Part shown: piece after piece, positions 1 through 8,046 of the stretch
How positions within the stretch are numbered: the stretch's first letter is position 1
How the letters are laid out: every line of letters starts with the position of its first letter
Assembly (NCBI GenBank): GCA_900555195.1
Contig: USKC01000008.1
Coordinates: forward strand, 1-25,913
Direction of reading: 5' to 3'
Source of the DNA: an uncultured Lachnospiraceae bacterium
GTDB taxonomy: Bacteria > Bacillota > Clostridia > Lachnospirales > Lachnospiraceae
Length of the DNA: 25,913 nucleotides
Program-made: the position numbers and the translations under genes
Notes under the pieces: model-generated
What the model was told of the DNA's origin: nothing
The model's database searches: none
The model's input: only the letters and a program-made list of their open reading frames with translations

Positions 1-10
1 GTTCATCCGA

Positions 11-733
11 ATGGAACATAGAAAAGCATTGATCACGGGCGCTTCCAGGGGAATCGGGCGCTCCATCGCCGAAAAGCTGGCAGAATTGGGGTATGATTTG
101 TATCTGACCTGCCTGCATTCCAAAGACGCGTTGGAAGCATATGCACAGGAACTGGAACAAACGTATGGCATTCTCTGTTTCCCATTTCAGGGAGATATGG
201 GAAATGCGTCTGATGTGGGCCGTCTGTTTGACAGCATCCGGAGCCTGGACGTTCTGGTCAATAACGCCGGTATCTCTCATATCGGCCTGCTGCAGGATAT
301 GACGGACGAAGAATGGCATCGGGTGATTTCCGTCAATTTGGACAGCTGTTTCTATACCTGCCGCAGGGCGATCCCGCTGATGCTGGGCGCGGGCGGCGGG
401 CGCATCCTGAATATTTCTTCCGTCTGGGGAAATGTGGGTGCATCCATGGAGGTCGCTTATTCCGCCTCAAAAGGCGGCGTAAACAGCTTTACCCGCGCGC
501 TCGCTAAGGAATTGGCTCCAAGCAATATCCAGGTCAATGCGCTCGCCTGCGGCGTGATCGATACGGATATGAACAGCTGCTTTTCCGAAGAAGAACGGGC
601 GGCGCTGCAGGACGAGATCCCGGCAGGACGCTTCGGTTCTCCAAAAGAGGCCGCACAGATGGCCGTGCAGCTCATCTGCGCGCCCGGCTATCTGACCGGG
701 CAGATTCTTACTTTAGACGGGGGATGGGTCTAG
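11..733 (+). CDS. ymfI: SDR-family NAD(P)H reductase, probably elongation factor P 5-aminopentanone reductase (YmfI-like)
   Basis: This is a complete 240-residue classical short-chain dehydrogenase. The cofactor-binding motif TGASRGIG lies at residues 9-16, NNAG at 84-87, and the catalytic Ser137, Tyr150 and Lys154 are all present. The C-terminal ITLDGGWV-type ending is typical of FabG relatives. The stretch around the active site (SSVWGNVGASMEVAYSASK) and the later IPAGRFGSP resemble YmfI, which in Bacillus reduces the 5-aminopentanone group on EF-P, better than they resemble fatty-acid FabG, but this rests on memory of the family. Only 10 bases precede the start, so no ribosome site or promoter can be judged and it may be the last gene of an operon to the left. 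Its TAG stop overlaps the stop of the convergent gene. The SDR assignment is firm; the EF-P role is inferred. Confidence 0.85.
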   Translation: MEHRKALITGASRGIGRSIAEKLAELGYDLYLTCLHSKDALEAYAQELEQTYGILCFPFQGDMGNASDVGRLFDSIRSLDVLVNNAGISHIGLLQDMTDEEWHRVISVNLDSCFYTCRRAIPLMLGAGGGRILNISSVWGNVGASMEVAYSASKGGVNSFTRALAKELAPSNIQVNALACGVIDTDMNSCFSEEERAALQDEIPAGRFGSPKEAAQMAVQLICAPGYLTGQILTLDGGWV

Positions 734-1878
734 TCTTGCGTTTCCACATACAGATATCGCACCGGAGGGATGGAGTCATTCTCCGGACAGAACACGGATA
801 TACTATATCCGCTCAGGTCCGCCCCAGGCAGTCGGGAAGCTTTTTCCATGGAAGCTTTTTCCATGGAAGCCTTTTCCATGCATCCATCTTCATCGATATA
901 CCAGATATTGGTATCCGTACGCTTCCATTGCCGCCTTCCCAGATAGAGAATCCCATACTCCTCTTCCTGCCAGGCAGCCACCGTCTCCTTAACCGGAATC
1001 GTCCGAAGGGCTTCCACCAGAACGCCAAAATCCTTTTCCTCATCATACGCCGGCCCGCCGCTTTGCAGCCGGACGGATATCCGTTCGGAACGGGCGGCAT
1101 CATAGGTTACTAAATAGCTTCCCTCACAGGAACCATCCGCAGCGTATCCGCTCAGATATGCGTATACGCTGCATATCCTGCCGTCCGGCGCAAAATGCAG
1201 GTTAAATCCGGCATTTATGGCCAGCGTATCCGGAAGAGCCACCTTGGTTTCCACGGCTTCCAGCAGACCGTCCAGTCCGTCTTCATACAAATTATCCCGC
1301 TCGTAATCCATCCATCTTGTGTCCGCAATTTCCCGGATATACCAGCCCAACTTGCCCGAATAGGGACGGGCGCTTTCTGCCACCTTCACCGCCCCTGCCA
1401 AAGTGATCACGCACAGGAGCGCCAGGACGGGCACGCCCCAGACGTGTTTTCTGAAAAAGCGCAGCGCAGATAATTTCAGCACCAGGGTATCGCTGTCAAA
1501 TCCGCTGCAGTCGATCTGGATAAAATGATCTCCTTTTAAAAATACGCTCACCCTTTCGCCGGATTTGCGATAATGCGCCACCTTATCCAGACAAAAGGAC
1601 CTCTCTTCATTCTCCCCTTCCCGAAACAGGCGGATCCGTTCCCCTTCCGTTTCAGCCCGGTTATAGAGAACATCCGTGCCATTTCGCCTAAGGCGGTGCA
1701 GCCCCAGCAAAAGCCGCACCAGCCAGATCAGCCACAGCGCCAGGCACACGGCCAGAACGGGAAGGTTCTTGGCAAGCCGGCCATATTTACATACGGACCA
1801 GACGTGAAACCAGGAAACTGCATATAATATCAGGCAAAAGGGATGGGTGAGCATCCACCAGAACCATTCTTTTTTCAT
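730..1878 (-). CDS. Membrane protein of unknown function, third gene of the BlaI/M56 operon
   Basis: I do not recognise a family for this 382-residue protein. Hydrophobic segments lie near residues 12-28, 39-60 and 147-166. A charged, probably cytoplasmic stretch (about 62-140) separates the second and third, and a C-terminal domain of about 215 residues follows the last. Residues 334-348 are three copies of MEKAS, encoded by a 15-bp tandem repeat. The start is preceded by AAGGAAAG at suitable spacing and lies 20 bp after the stop of the M56 metalloprotease gene, so the two are almost certainly co-transcribed. It could be an accessory or target of the BlaI/M56 signalling pair. The stop overlaps that of the convergent SDR gene in a CTAG. 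Confidence 0.75.
   Translation of the reverse strand: MKKEWFWWMLTHPFCLILYAVSWFHVWSVCKYGRLAKNLPVLAVCLALWLIWLVRLLLGLHRLRRNGTDVLYNRAETEGERIRLFREGENEERSFCLDKVAHYRKSGERVSVFLKGDHFIQIDCSGFDSDTLVLKLSALRFFRKHVWGVPVLALLCVITLAGAVKVAESARPYSGKLGWYIREIADTRWMDYERDNLYEDGLDGLLEAVETKVALPDTLAINAGFNLHFAPDGRICSVYAYLSGYAADGSCEGSYLVTYDAARSERISVRLQSGGPAYDEEKDFGVLVEALRTIPVKETVAAWQEEEYGILYLGRRQWKRTDTNIWYIDEDGCMEKASMEKASMEKASRLPGADLSGYSISVFCPENDSIPPVRYLYVETQD
835..879 (-). repeat. 15-bp tandem repeat, three copies (encodes MEKAS x3)
   Basis: The units 835-849, 850-864 and 865-879 (GGAAGCTTTTTCCAT on the + strand) are identical except for one T-to-C change in the third. They stay in frame within the membrane protein gene, so a change in copy number would add or remove five residues without a frameshift. 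Each unit also contains near-palindromic GGAAGCTTTTTCC. Confidence 0.95.
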
Positions 1879-1898
1879 CCACTTTCCTTTCCGTGCTT

Positions 1899-4289
1899 TT
1901 ATCCGCGCAGCGCATATCCGTCAAATTCCCAGGTCAGCCCATTATCCTGGGTTACAAAGCGCGCCTTAACGCCCGCATCCTTCGCATATCCTTCCTCGCT
2001 CACATAAAGCACCAGTTCTCCATTCTCCCATTCCGGCAGATAGCAGATGGTATAATACTCCGGCGCGTCATGAAACTGTGCCTTCTGCCAGGTGGCGCCC
2101 TGATCCAATGTCACATACAGAACCGGGGACTGGGAACTGTTTACAGCGATAAATCCCAGCTGGTTTGTAAGGAATCCGCTGTCCATGGTCAGGGAATGAT
2201 AGCTAAGCCCCTCGCAGACGCAGGGTTCCCAGGTATTTCCGCCGTCCGTTGTATGGAAAACCATATTTCCTTCCTGCCACATGGTTCTTTCACAGGTCAG
2301 GATCAGAAACCCTTCCAAAGAATTTTCCGGAAAGGAGATGAACAGCCTGCGGACGCTCGTATACTCGGAAGTGACCACGCTCTCCTTCCAGCCGTCCTCC
2401 GCCTCGTCATACCAGGTTACCCGAACGGGAACCGGCGTCTGTGCTTCATAATCATACGCACCGCCATAGGCGAAAATCTGTTTTCTTCCGTCGCATTGAT
2501 AGCTTCCCTCCTGAAGCGAAGTGAGCGCGCCGTCCATCTGGTCCCCTCTGTCAAAGAGCTCTTCGCTGCTCACAGGGGCTTGTTTCCATTCCCCCTCTCC
2601 CTCTCTGATACGAAGCCATCCTTCCTCCAATGAAATCTCCCAGTCCTGCCCGCCGTCTGTGCCGGTTTCGGCTGTATTGGTTCCGGTTATATCCGTTCCG
2701 GTCGTATCGGCTTCGGCATCTGGCGTCTGGCCATCCTCTCCGACGCTGCCGGCTGCGGCAGTACCAGACGCCCCGTTCTCACCTGCATCCGCAGCATATC
2801 TCAGCTGCAGATCCGGGATATCCGAATAGTCCTCTTCGGGATAACGCTGCGCAAATGCTGCTGCCGCCTCATCAAGGGATGTGATCCCCACCAGTTCATA
2901 CACATGTTCTTCTTTTCTCTCTATGTGCAGAGCCACAGAATAATACGCATACCTGGTTTCACCCTCCTGGGCCAGCTGTATCCATTCCCTGTCTTCCGCT
3001 TCTGCCAGAATTTCTTCGCTCTGCTGGGATTCGAGCAGATATTCCCGGCATATGACGGCAAATACCGCTTCCTGACCATCCCCCGCCATCAGCCGGGTAT
3101 AGACGCCCTCCAGCAGGGACGAATACCCCAACTGCTCATAGTCCCTCTCGCTTTCCCATTCCTGCCTTCCGAAATAACACAGATATCTTTCCAAAAGCGG
3201 CAGAAGACAGTCCGCATACCGTACCGTATCCTTCAGGCGGATCTGCCAGGGTCCCTCAGCCTGCACAGAAAGTTCTTCATAGGATTCCACCACGCTGCCC
3301 TCTTGAGCTTGTATCTGCCTGTAATAGGTTTCCTGAGCCGCGCTTTCAAGCGTCAGCATTTCGTTCAGGGCCTGCTCGGTAAAATGTTCCGGCAGTTCAT
3401 AGCCTTCATAAATATTGAACGGCGCTGTGGCCTCCATATACGCGGAAACCGCCCCCTTTATGAGCCATCCTCCAAACAGACAGGTTTCCAGTACCAGAAG
3501 GCCCACCGCCGCCTTTGCCGCAGCGTCCGTATTCTGCCGGTTCTCCGTCACCGCCTGGATCCTGGCTTTCATGATGGCTGCAGAACTCAAGAAAAAGGTG
3601 GAATACGCCTCCTGTTCCTTTGCTCTGCGCAGGCTGTCTATCAGGAACTGTCCATAGGAAAGCCGTTCTTCCTCGCTTTTTCCCTCCACAACCGTTTCGT
3701 CGCAGTCCACTTCCACGTCCCGAAATCCCAGATGACGGGCCAGATAAGCCAGCGGCTGAAACCACAGCAGGCGGTTCATCACAAGCAGAAACAGTTTGTA
3801 CTGCGTATCTCTGTGCTTCATATGCACGCATTCATGCAGAAACATCAGATACCCATCCTCCCGCAGCGCTTCCCGTGGAGCAAACAGGATGGGTTGACGG
3901 AATCCCATCACAAAGGGAGAGCTCATCCCATCACAGACATACATCTTCCCAACCCTGTCCGCATCCAAACCGGCTTCCCAGACCGCCTGCCAGTAAAGCC
4001 TGACGATCTGCCCATCCCGCACCTCCTCGGCCGCTCCAAGGCATTTCCTGCGAAACGCCGTATAGCGGATATAATCCAGCACCAGCCAGCATACTGCTAC
4101 CGCCAGCACGCCGCACACAAGAAGGAGGGTTCCTTTATCATAGAACCACAGAGGCAGTCCCAGGCGCACGCTTCCCCTCCAGGACAGCCAGTTCAGGGTC
4201 TGGCTGCATCGTCCCAGAAGCGCCAGATGCAGCAGGAGCAACTGAACCATCAAAATCGCCCATACCGCCTTTTTCCATCTCGCTCTCAT
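1899..4289 (-). CDS. M56-family (BlaR1-like) membrane metalloprotease with C-terminal Asp-box region
   Basis: This 796-residue protein has N-terminal membrane segments near residues 8-27 and 53-72. The zinc site HECVH is at 152-156 and the downstream EVDCDE at 193-198, matching the HExxH and E..CDE pattern of M56 peptidases. WFQPL (176-180) corresponds to the WFNPL motif that BlaR1 relatives carry between them. A further membrane segment lies near 260-281. The remaining 510 or so residues should be outside the cell. They lack any penicillin-binding signature. They contain a Thr/Gly/Asp-rich linker (about 502-547) and three Asp-box motifs: TTDGGNTW 680-687, TLDQGATW 727-734 and TQDNGLTW 780-787. 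BlaR1-type proteins sense a ligand outside and trigger cleavage of the BlaI repressor inside; the ligand here is unknown. The start overlaps the blaI-like stop by ATGA, indicating translational coupling. Confidence 0.88.
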   Translation of the reverse strand: MRARWKKAVWAILMVQLLLLHLALLGRCSQTLNWLSWRGSVRLGLPLWFYDKGTLLLVCGVLAVAVCWLVLDYIRYTAFRRKCLGAAEEVRDGQIVRLYWQAVWEAGLDADRVGKMYVCDGMSSPFVMGFRQPILFAPREALREDGYLMFLHECVHMKHRDTQYKLFLLVMNRLLWFQPLAYLARHLGFRDVEVDCDETVVEGKSEEERLSYGQFLIDSLRRAKEQEAYSTFFLSSAAIMKARIQAVTENRQNTDAAAKAAVGLLVLETCLFGGWLIKGAVSAYMEATAPFNIYEGYELPEHFTEQALNEMLTLESAAQETYYRQIQAQEGSVVESYEELSVQAEGPWQIRLKDTVRYADCLLPLLERYLCYFGRQEWESERDYEQLGYSSLLEGVYTRLMAGDGQEAVFAVICREYLLESQQSEEILAEAEDREWIQLAQEGETRYAYYSVALHIERKEEHVYELVGITSLDEAAAAFAQRYPEEDYSDIPDLQLRYAADAGENGASGTAAAGSVGEDGQTPDAEADTTGTDITGTNTAETGTDGGQDWEISLEEGWLRIREGEGEWKQAPVSSEELFDRGDQMDGALTSLQEGSYQCDGRKQIFAYGGAYDYEAQTPVPVRVTWYDEAEDGWKESVVTSEYTSVRRLFISFPENSLEGFLILTCERTMWQEGNMVFHTTDGGNTWEPCVCEGLSYHSLTMDSGFLTNQLGFIAVNSSQSPVLYVTLDQGATWQKAQFHDAPEYYTICYLPEWENGELVLYVSEEGYAKDAGVKARFVTQDNGLTWEFDGYALRG

Positions 4290-4672
4290 CGTTTCTTCCC
4301 TGCCCTTCCCTTCTTTTCATCCAAGAACGCCTGCAGTTCATCCAGATCCTTATCCGACAGGTTATCTCCCTCATAGAGCGATGCCACAAAGGAACGGATC
4401 GAGCCCCGATACAGCCTTTTGAAGATTTCCCCGCTTTCCTGTTTCAGATATTCCTGTTCCGTAATGAGCGGTTCATATACATTGCTTTTTCCCCGCCGCT
4501 CCACCTTCAGGAATCCCTTTTCCTGCAGCCTGGATAAAAAGGATAGGATCGTGGTCGCGCCCAGCTTACGGCCTTCTCCCAATCCAGCCTCAATCTCCGG
4601 ACGGGTCATGGCCCTGCCCGCCTGCCAGATAATCATCATCAATTCCAGTTCTGATTCAGGTAACTTTTTCAT
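4286..4672 (-). CDS. BlaI/MecI/CopY-family transcriptional repressor
   Basis: This 128-residue protein is the usual BlaI length. It has the N-terminal winged-helix pattern of the family: ESELELMMIIWQ at about 6-17, a recognition-helix region GATTILSFLSRLQEKG (38-53), and a basic wing KVERRGKSNVY (56-66). A longer open frame begins at 4744, but the ATG at 4672 has GGGAG six bases upstream and begins at the conserved family start, so I chose it. It is the first gene of the operon, and its stop overlaps the M56 start by 4 nt. By family knowledge it should dimerise on an operator and repress its own operon until cleaved through M56 signalling. The inverted repeat at 4795-4838 is the obvious operator. 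Confidence 0.92.
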   Translation of the reverse strand: MKKLPESELELMMIIWQAGRAMTRPEIEAGLGEGRKLGATTILSFLSRLQEKGFLKVERRGKSNVYEPLITEQEYLKQESGEIFKRLYRGSIRSFVASLYEGDNLSDKDLDELQAFLDEKKGRAGKKR

Positions 4673-4794
4673 ACAATACTCCCATCTGCGTCCATCCGTT
4701 CCCCAAAAAACAACGGACGCTGCGCTCCATGCTCGCCCTTTCATTTGGCTGCGCGCGCATTTTGTAAACCTCTTTTATCTTTTTGCGCAAAAAC

Positions 4795-4838
4795 ATTCGG
4801 CAAATGTAGAAGATATCCTCATTCTACATTTGCCGAAT
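4795..4838. promoter_or_regulatory. Perfect 17-bp inverted repeat, probable BlaI operator
   Basis: Arms 4795-4811 (ATTCGGCAAATGTAGAA) and 4822-4838 are perfect reverse complements around a 10-bp spacer. Each arm contains CAAATGTAG, close to the TACA/TGTA elements of known BlaI and MecI operators. One arm covers the -10 box and most of the spacer of the operon promoter, and the other covers the start site and early transcribed region. A bound repressor would therefore block polymerase. It could also form a hairpin in the leader RNA, but there is no T-tract to make it a terminator. Confidence 0.8.
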
Positions 4839-4849
4839 ATCATTGTCAA
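4821..4849 (-). promoter_or_regulatory. Sigma-A-type promoter of the BlaI/M56 operon
   Basis: Reading the minus strand, TTGACA (4844-4849) and TAGAAT (4821-4826) are separated by exactly 17 bases. This is a perfect -35 box and a five-of-six -10 box. Transcription should start near 4814, giving a leader of about 140 nt before the ATG at 4672. The -10 box lies inside one arm of the inverted repeat at 4795-4838. Confidence 0.85.
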
Positions 4850-4927
4850 TCTCTTTCTGCAGCAATCCGGACATCTTGGCGCAAAGAGCCTGCGCGTCTG
4901 CGCATTCTGGTCGGAATGGCTGAGCCG

Positions 4928-5893
4928 CTACCTTTTTTTCGCTTCCCTCCTATATTCCCTGGGCGTCTTCCCGAATTCCCTGCGGAACAGTTTGTTGAAA
5001 TAAGAAAGGTTTCGGAAGCCGTTTTCAAGCGCTGCATCCATCACCGGCGCGTCCGTTGTAGCAAGCGCTTCCGCCGCCCTAGACAGGCGGCACTGGTTGA
5101 TATATTCCACACAGGTCATTCCCACGCATTTCTTGAAAAAGCTCATGAAATAGGGCTGACTGAAATGGCAGAGTCCGGCCAATTCTTCTATGGTCAGTCT
5201 TTCCGCATAATGTTCCCTGATATAGGAAAGCACGGTTTTCAGTTTTTCTTCCGCGTTGGGATCCAGGGCGGAGCTCTCCTTTTTTACCACATAACCATGC
5301 TGGTAAAGAAGGCGGAAAAAGCGGAAAAGCAGCTCCTTCATGTACAGCTCCTTCCCCTCCCAGCGCATGGCCGCCCTCCCTTCCTCTTGTCCGGAAAGGG
5401 TACGGTTCTTATCCTCCACGCAGCCAAGCAGTTCTTTTAGGCATTCCTGCAGTTCTTCGTGCCCTGCCTGTCCGGAACGTATCACCGGCATAAAGCGGTA
5501 TTTCCCATTCTGAAGCGGCCCGAGGTAACGGATGGAGCAGGCATCCGGAACCGAATAGCCCAACATATTCAGGTGAAATACCAGGCTGTCCGATATCATC
5601 CGCCCTCCGCCTGCCACCCGCGCCGCATGCAGGGTGTGTGGGGAAATCAGCAGAAGATCCCCCTTTTTCACAGGGTATGTTACAAAATCAATGTCATACT
5701 CCGCCGCCCCTTCCGTGAGCCATCCCAGTTCCACTTCCTCATGCCAGTGAAGGGACAACGTATAGGAAGCACGCCGGATATCGTTGCGGTATCTCTGTAC
5801 GGGCATCAGTATATCGCCGTGAGAGGCTTTTTCTTTATAACCGGACAGCTCCGCTTCTGCGGAAGGCTGGCCGGAGAGGCTGTCTTTTTTCAT
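4928..5893 (-). CDS. AraC-family transcriptional regulator with N-terminal cupin-type sensor domain
   Basis: This 321-residue protein has a sensor half (about 40-200) with the cupin-like pattern LHWHEEVELGWLTEG (48-62) and KKGDLLLISPHTLHAA (76-91). The C-terminal half (about 215-320) has two helix-turn-helix motifs, including TIEELAGLCHFSQPYFMSFFKK, and ends with the family signature NGFRNLSYFNKLFRREFGKTPREYR. The start has an AGAGGAA ribosome site six or seven bases upstream. Regulators of this shape usually respond to a sugar or related small molecule and activate a nearby operon. The neighbours on the same strand are the BlaI operon downstream and the trehalose locus upstream, each with its own clear regulator, so the target is not evident. 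Confidence 0.9.
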   Translation of the reverse strand: MKKDSLSGQPSAEAELSGYKEKASHGDILMPVQRYRNDIRRASYTLSLHWHEEVELGWLTEGAAEYDIDFVTYPVKKGDLLLISPHTLHAARVAGGGRMISDSLVFHLNMLGYSVPDACSIRYLGPLQNGKYRFMPVIRSGQAGHEELQECLKELLGCVEDKNRTLSGQEEGRAAMRWEGKELYMKELLFRFFRLLYQHGYVVKKESSALDPNAEEKLKTVLSYIREHYAERLTIEELAGLCHFSQPYFMSFFKKCVGMTCVEYINQCRLSRAAEALATTDAPVMDAALENGFRNLSYFNKLFRREFGKTPREYRREAKKR

Positions 5894-6314
5894 GTGAAGT
5901 TCCTCTTACAATATCATTCCAGAAACAGATATCTCGGCCGAACCATTTGATATCCATCTCCCCATCACTTTTCCCGTTTCCTATTTTATCATATTCTTCT
6001 CCCTAAAATCCACGGAAATATCGTTTTATTCACATTTTCATTTCGCTATAACGTTTCTTCTCCATTTGCACCGCGTTAAGATATTCCCGACTTTTCCATA
6101 TTTCAGCAAAACACTGCTTTTAATGCATACATAAAAGCCATATATTCTCTCATTCTATGCGTTTCCATCCAGCCTTCAGGAGAGACCATTTCGTTCTTTC
6201 TTGTCGGCTGTCCATTCCTCCGTAAAACGTCAAGAAAACGCGGTCATATAACCGCGTTTTCCCAACATGTGCAATATTCCCGCAGAACCTTTTCTTAAAA
6301 AATCTATCCTCACA
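5894..6314. other. AT-rich intergenic region, no gene
   Basis: This 421-bp stretch separates the AraC-family start from the treC stop. It is clearly more AT-rich than its surroundings. The only structure I can support is the hairpin at 6234-6261. The AraC gene promoter must lie here (a TATGATAAAAT-like element is near 5985-5995 on the minus strand), but I see no convincing -35 box. I find no open frame with a plausible ribosome site. Confidence 0.6.
6234..6261 (-). terminator. Rho-independent terminator of the treP-treC operon
   Basis: Arms 6234-6244 (GAAAACGCGGT) and 6251-6261 pair perfectly over 11 bp around a 6-nt loop, 54 bp past the treC stop. On the minus strand the stem ends in TTTTC followed by further Ts, giving a modest U-tract. 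Confidence 0.65.
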
Positions 6315-7958
6315 TCAGCGATACATCACAATCGATTCAAACGCCCTTAACCGCATCCGCTGTTCCGGGCAGCTGTCCTTATAATTGGACAGAATCATCC
6401 GGAACCCTTCCAGGTCAACCGGACAGTTCCATTCGGCGTCCCGCCCATAGAAATTATTCACCACCAGCAATTCATGGCCCTGCCAGGTGCGCTTATATGC
6501 CAAAATCTGGGCATTTTTCTCATCCACCGGTTCAAAACCGCCGTAGGCGATGATATCCATCTCCTTCCGGAGCCGGATCAGCTTCTGGTAATGATGGAAT
6601 ACGGAATCTGCATCTGCCAGTTCGTCTAAGGCATTCACCAAAGTGCAGTCAGGATTCACTTCGATCCAGGGCGTGCCGGATGTGAATCCTCCGTTCGCTC
6701 CGCCATCCCACTGCATGGGCGTGCGCGCGTTGTCCCTGGAATGGATCTGAAGGATCCGGTAAGCATCCGCTTCCGTAAGCCCCTTCTCCTGCAGGATCCG
6801 GAAATAGTTGATGCTCTCCACATCCCGGTACTGCCCGATCTTGGTAAAGCCCGCATTTCCCATACCAAGCTCTTCTCCCTGATATACATAGGGCGTGCCG
6901 CGCAGGCAATGGATGACGGTGCCGAGCATCTTGGCCGATTCTTTCCGATACTTCCCCTCGTCGCCGAAACGGGATACCACCCTGGGCTGGTCATGGTTGC
7001 ACCAGAACACGGCGTTCCAGGCGTCGTGCTGCGCCATGCCGCTCTGCCAGTCGAACAAAATCTTCTTCAGCTTCTGGAAATCAAAGGGCACCAGAACCCA
7101 CTTTTCGTTTCCCGCAAAATCCACTTTCAGATGATGGAAACTGAATACCATGGAAAGCTCTTTTCCATCCCCGGAGGCATAACGGAAGCAGTTTTCCATC
7201 GAGGTGCTGGACATCTCGCCCACAGTGACGATCCCTTTGTCCTGCCCGAATGTCTTTTCGTTCAGTTCCTGCAGATACCGGTGAATGTTAGGTCCGTCCG
7301 TATAGAATCGGCGTCCGTCTCCCGTCTCGTCGTCCTCATAGGAAGCCTTGCTGATCAGGTTCACCACATCGAAACGGAAGCCGCTGACCCCTTTTTTCAT
7401 CCAGAACTTCACCACATCCTGCACGCCTTTTCTGACTTCCTCATTATCCCAGTTCAGATCCGGCTGGGAGACATCGAACAGATGCAGATAATATTCATCG
7501 AACTGGGGCACATATTCCCAGGCGCTTCCCCCGAATTTGCTTTCCCAGTTGGTGGGCGGCTGCCCGTTCGCCTTTCCCTTCCTGAAAATATAATAGTTCT
7601 TATACTTCTCATCGCCCGCCAGCGCCCTGCGGAACCACTCGTGCCTGCTTGAGGTATGGTTGAACACCATATCCAGCATCAGGCCGATCCCGCGCTTTTT
7701 CGCTTCTGCGGACAATTCCTCAAAATCTTCCATGGTGCCATAGCGGGGATCGATGTTGTAATAATCCTCCACATCATAGCCATTGTCTTTCTGCGGGGAT
7801 ACAAAGAAGGGCGTCATCCAGATATAGTCCGCTCCCAGCTCCTTGATATAATCCAGCTTCTCTATGATCCCGCGCAGATCTCCCAAGCCATCCCCGTCAC
7901 TGTCATAAAAGGATTTGGGATAGATCTGATACACCACGCTTTTCTTAAAATCTTTCAT
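6315..7958 (-). CDS. treC: Alpha,alpha-phosphotrehalase (trehalose-6-phosphate hydrolase), GH13
   Basis: The enzyme hydrolyses trehalose 6-phosphate, delivered by the PTS, to glucose and glucose 6-phosphate in the cytoplasm; in Bacillus the gene is called treA. The protein is 547 residues, the usual family length. GH13 features are VVYQIYPKSFYDSDGDGLGDLRG-like N-terminal strand and loop (from residue 8), DMVFNHTS (96-103), the nucleophile Asp197 in GFRFDVVN, the acid/base Glu248 in VGEMSS, and Asp323 in CNHDQPR. A longer frame reaches 8000, but the ATG at 7958 has GGGAG five to six bases upstream and matches the family N-terminus. It lies 88 bp downstream of treP in the same operon and is followed by a terminator. 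Confidence 0.95.
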   Translation of the reverse strand: MKDFKKSVVYQIYPKSFYDSDGDGLGDLRGIIEKLDYIKELGADYIWMTPFFVSPQKDNGYDVEDYYNIDPRYGTMEDFEELSAEAKKRGIGLMLDMVFNHTSSRHEWFRRALAGDEKYKNYYIFRKGKANGQPPTNWESKFGGSAWEYVPQFDEYYLHLFDVSQPDLNWDNEEVRKGVQDVVKFWMKKGVSGFRFDVVNLISKASYEDDETGDGRRFYTDGPNIHRYLQELNEKTFGQDKGIVTVGEMSSTSMENCFRYASGDGKELSMVFSFHHLKVDFAGNEKWVLVPFDFQKLKKILFDWQSGMAQHDAWNAVFWCNHDQPRVVSRFGDEGKYRKESAKMLGTVIHCLRGTPYVYQGEELGMGNAGFTKIGQYRDVESINYFRILQEKGLTEADAYRILQIHSRDNARTPMQWDGGANGGFTSGTPWIEVNPDCTLVNALDELADADSVFHHYQKLIRLRKEMDIIAYGGFEPVDEKNAQILAYKRTWQGHELLVVNNFYGRDAEWNCPVDLEGFRMILSNYKDSCPEQRMRLRAFESIVMYR

Positions 7959-8046
7959 TCTCGCTCCCATCCGCGCGCTATGGCGCGCATCCAAAACCAA
8001 AGAGAGTGCGCTCGCTTTTCTTCCATCCTGCCCTGCTGCCGACCGG

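Noticed and set aside
2904..4376. 490-codon open frame on the + strand
   Set aside because: It lies opposite the well-supported M56 protease and BlaI genes, has no ribosome site and gives a low-complexity product; it is a shadow frame.
4780..4793. 14-bp palindrome TTTTTGCGCAAAAA in the BlaI operon leader
   Set aside because: It has no loop and no position relative to the promoter that would clearly make it an operator; it may be chance in an AT-rich leader.
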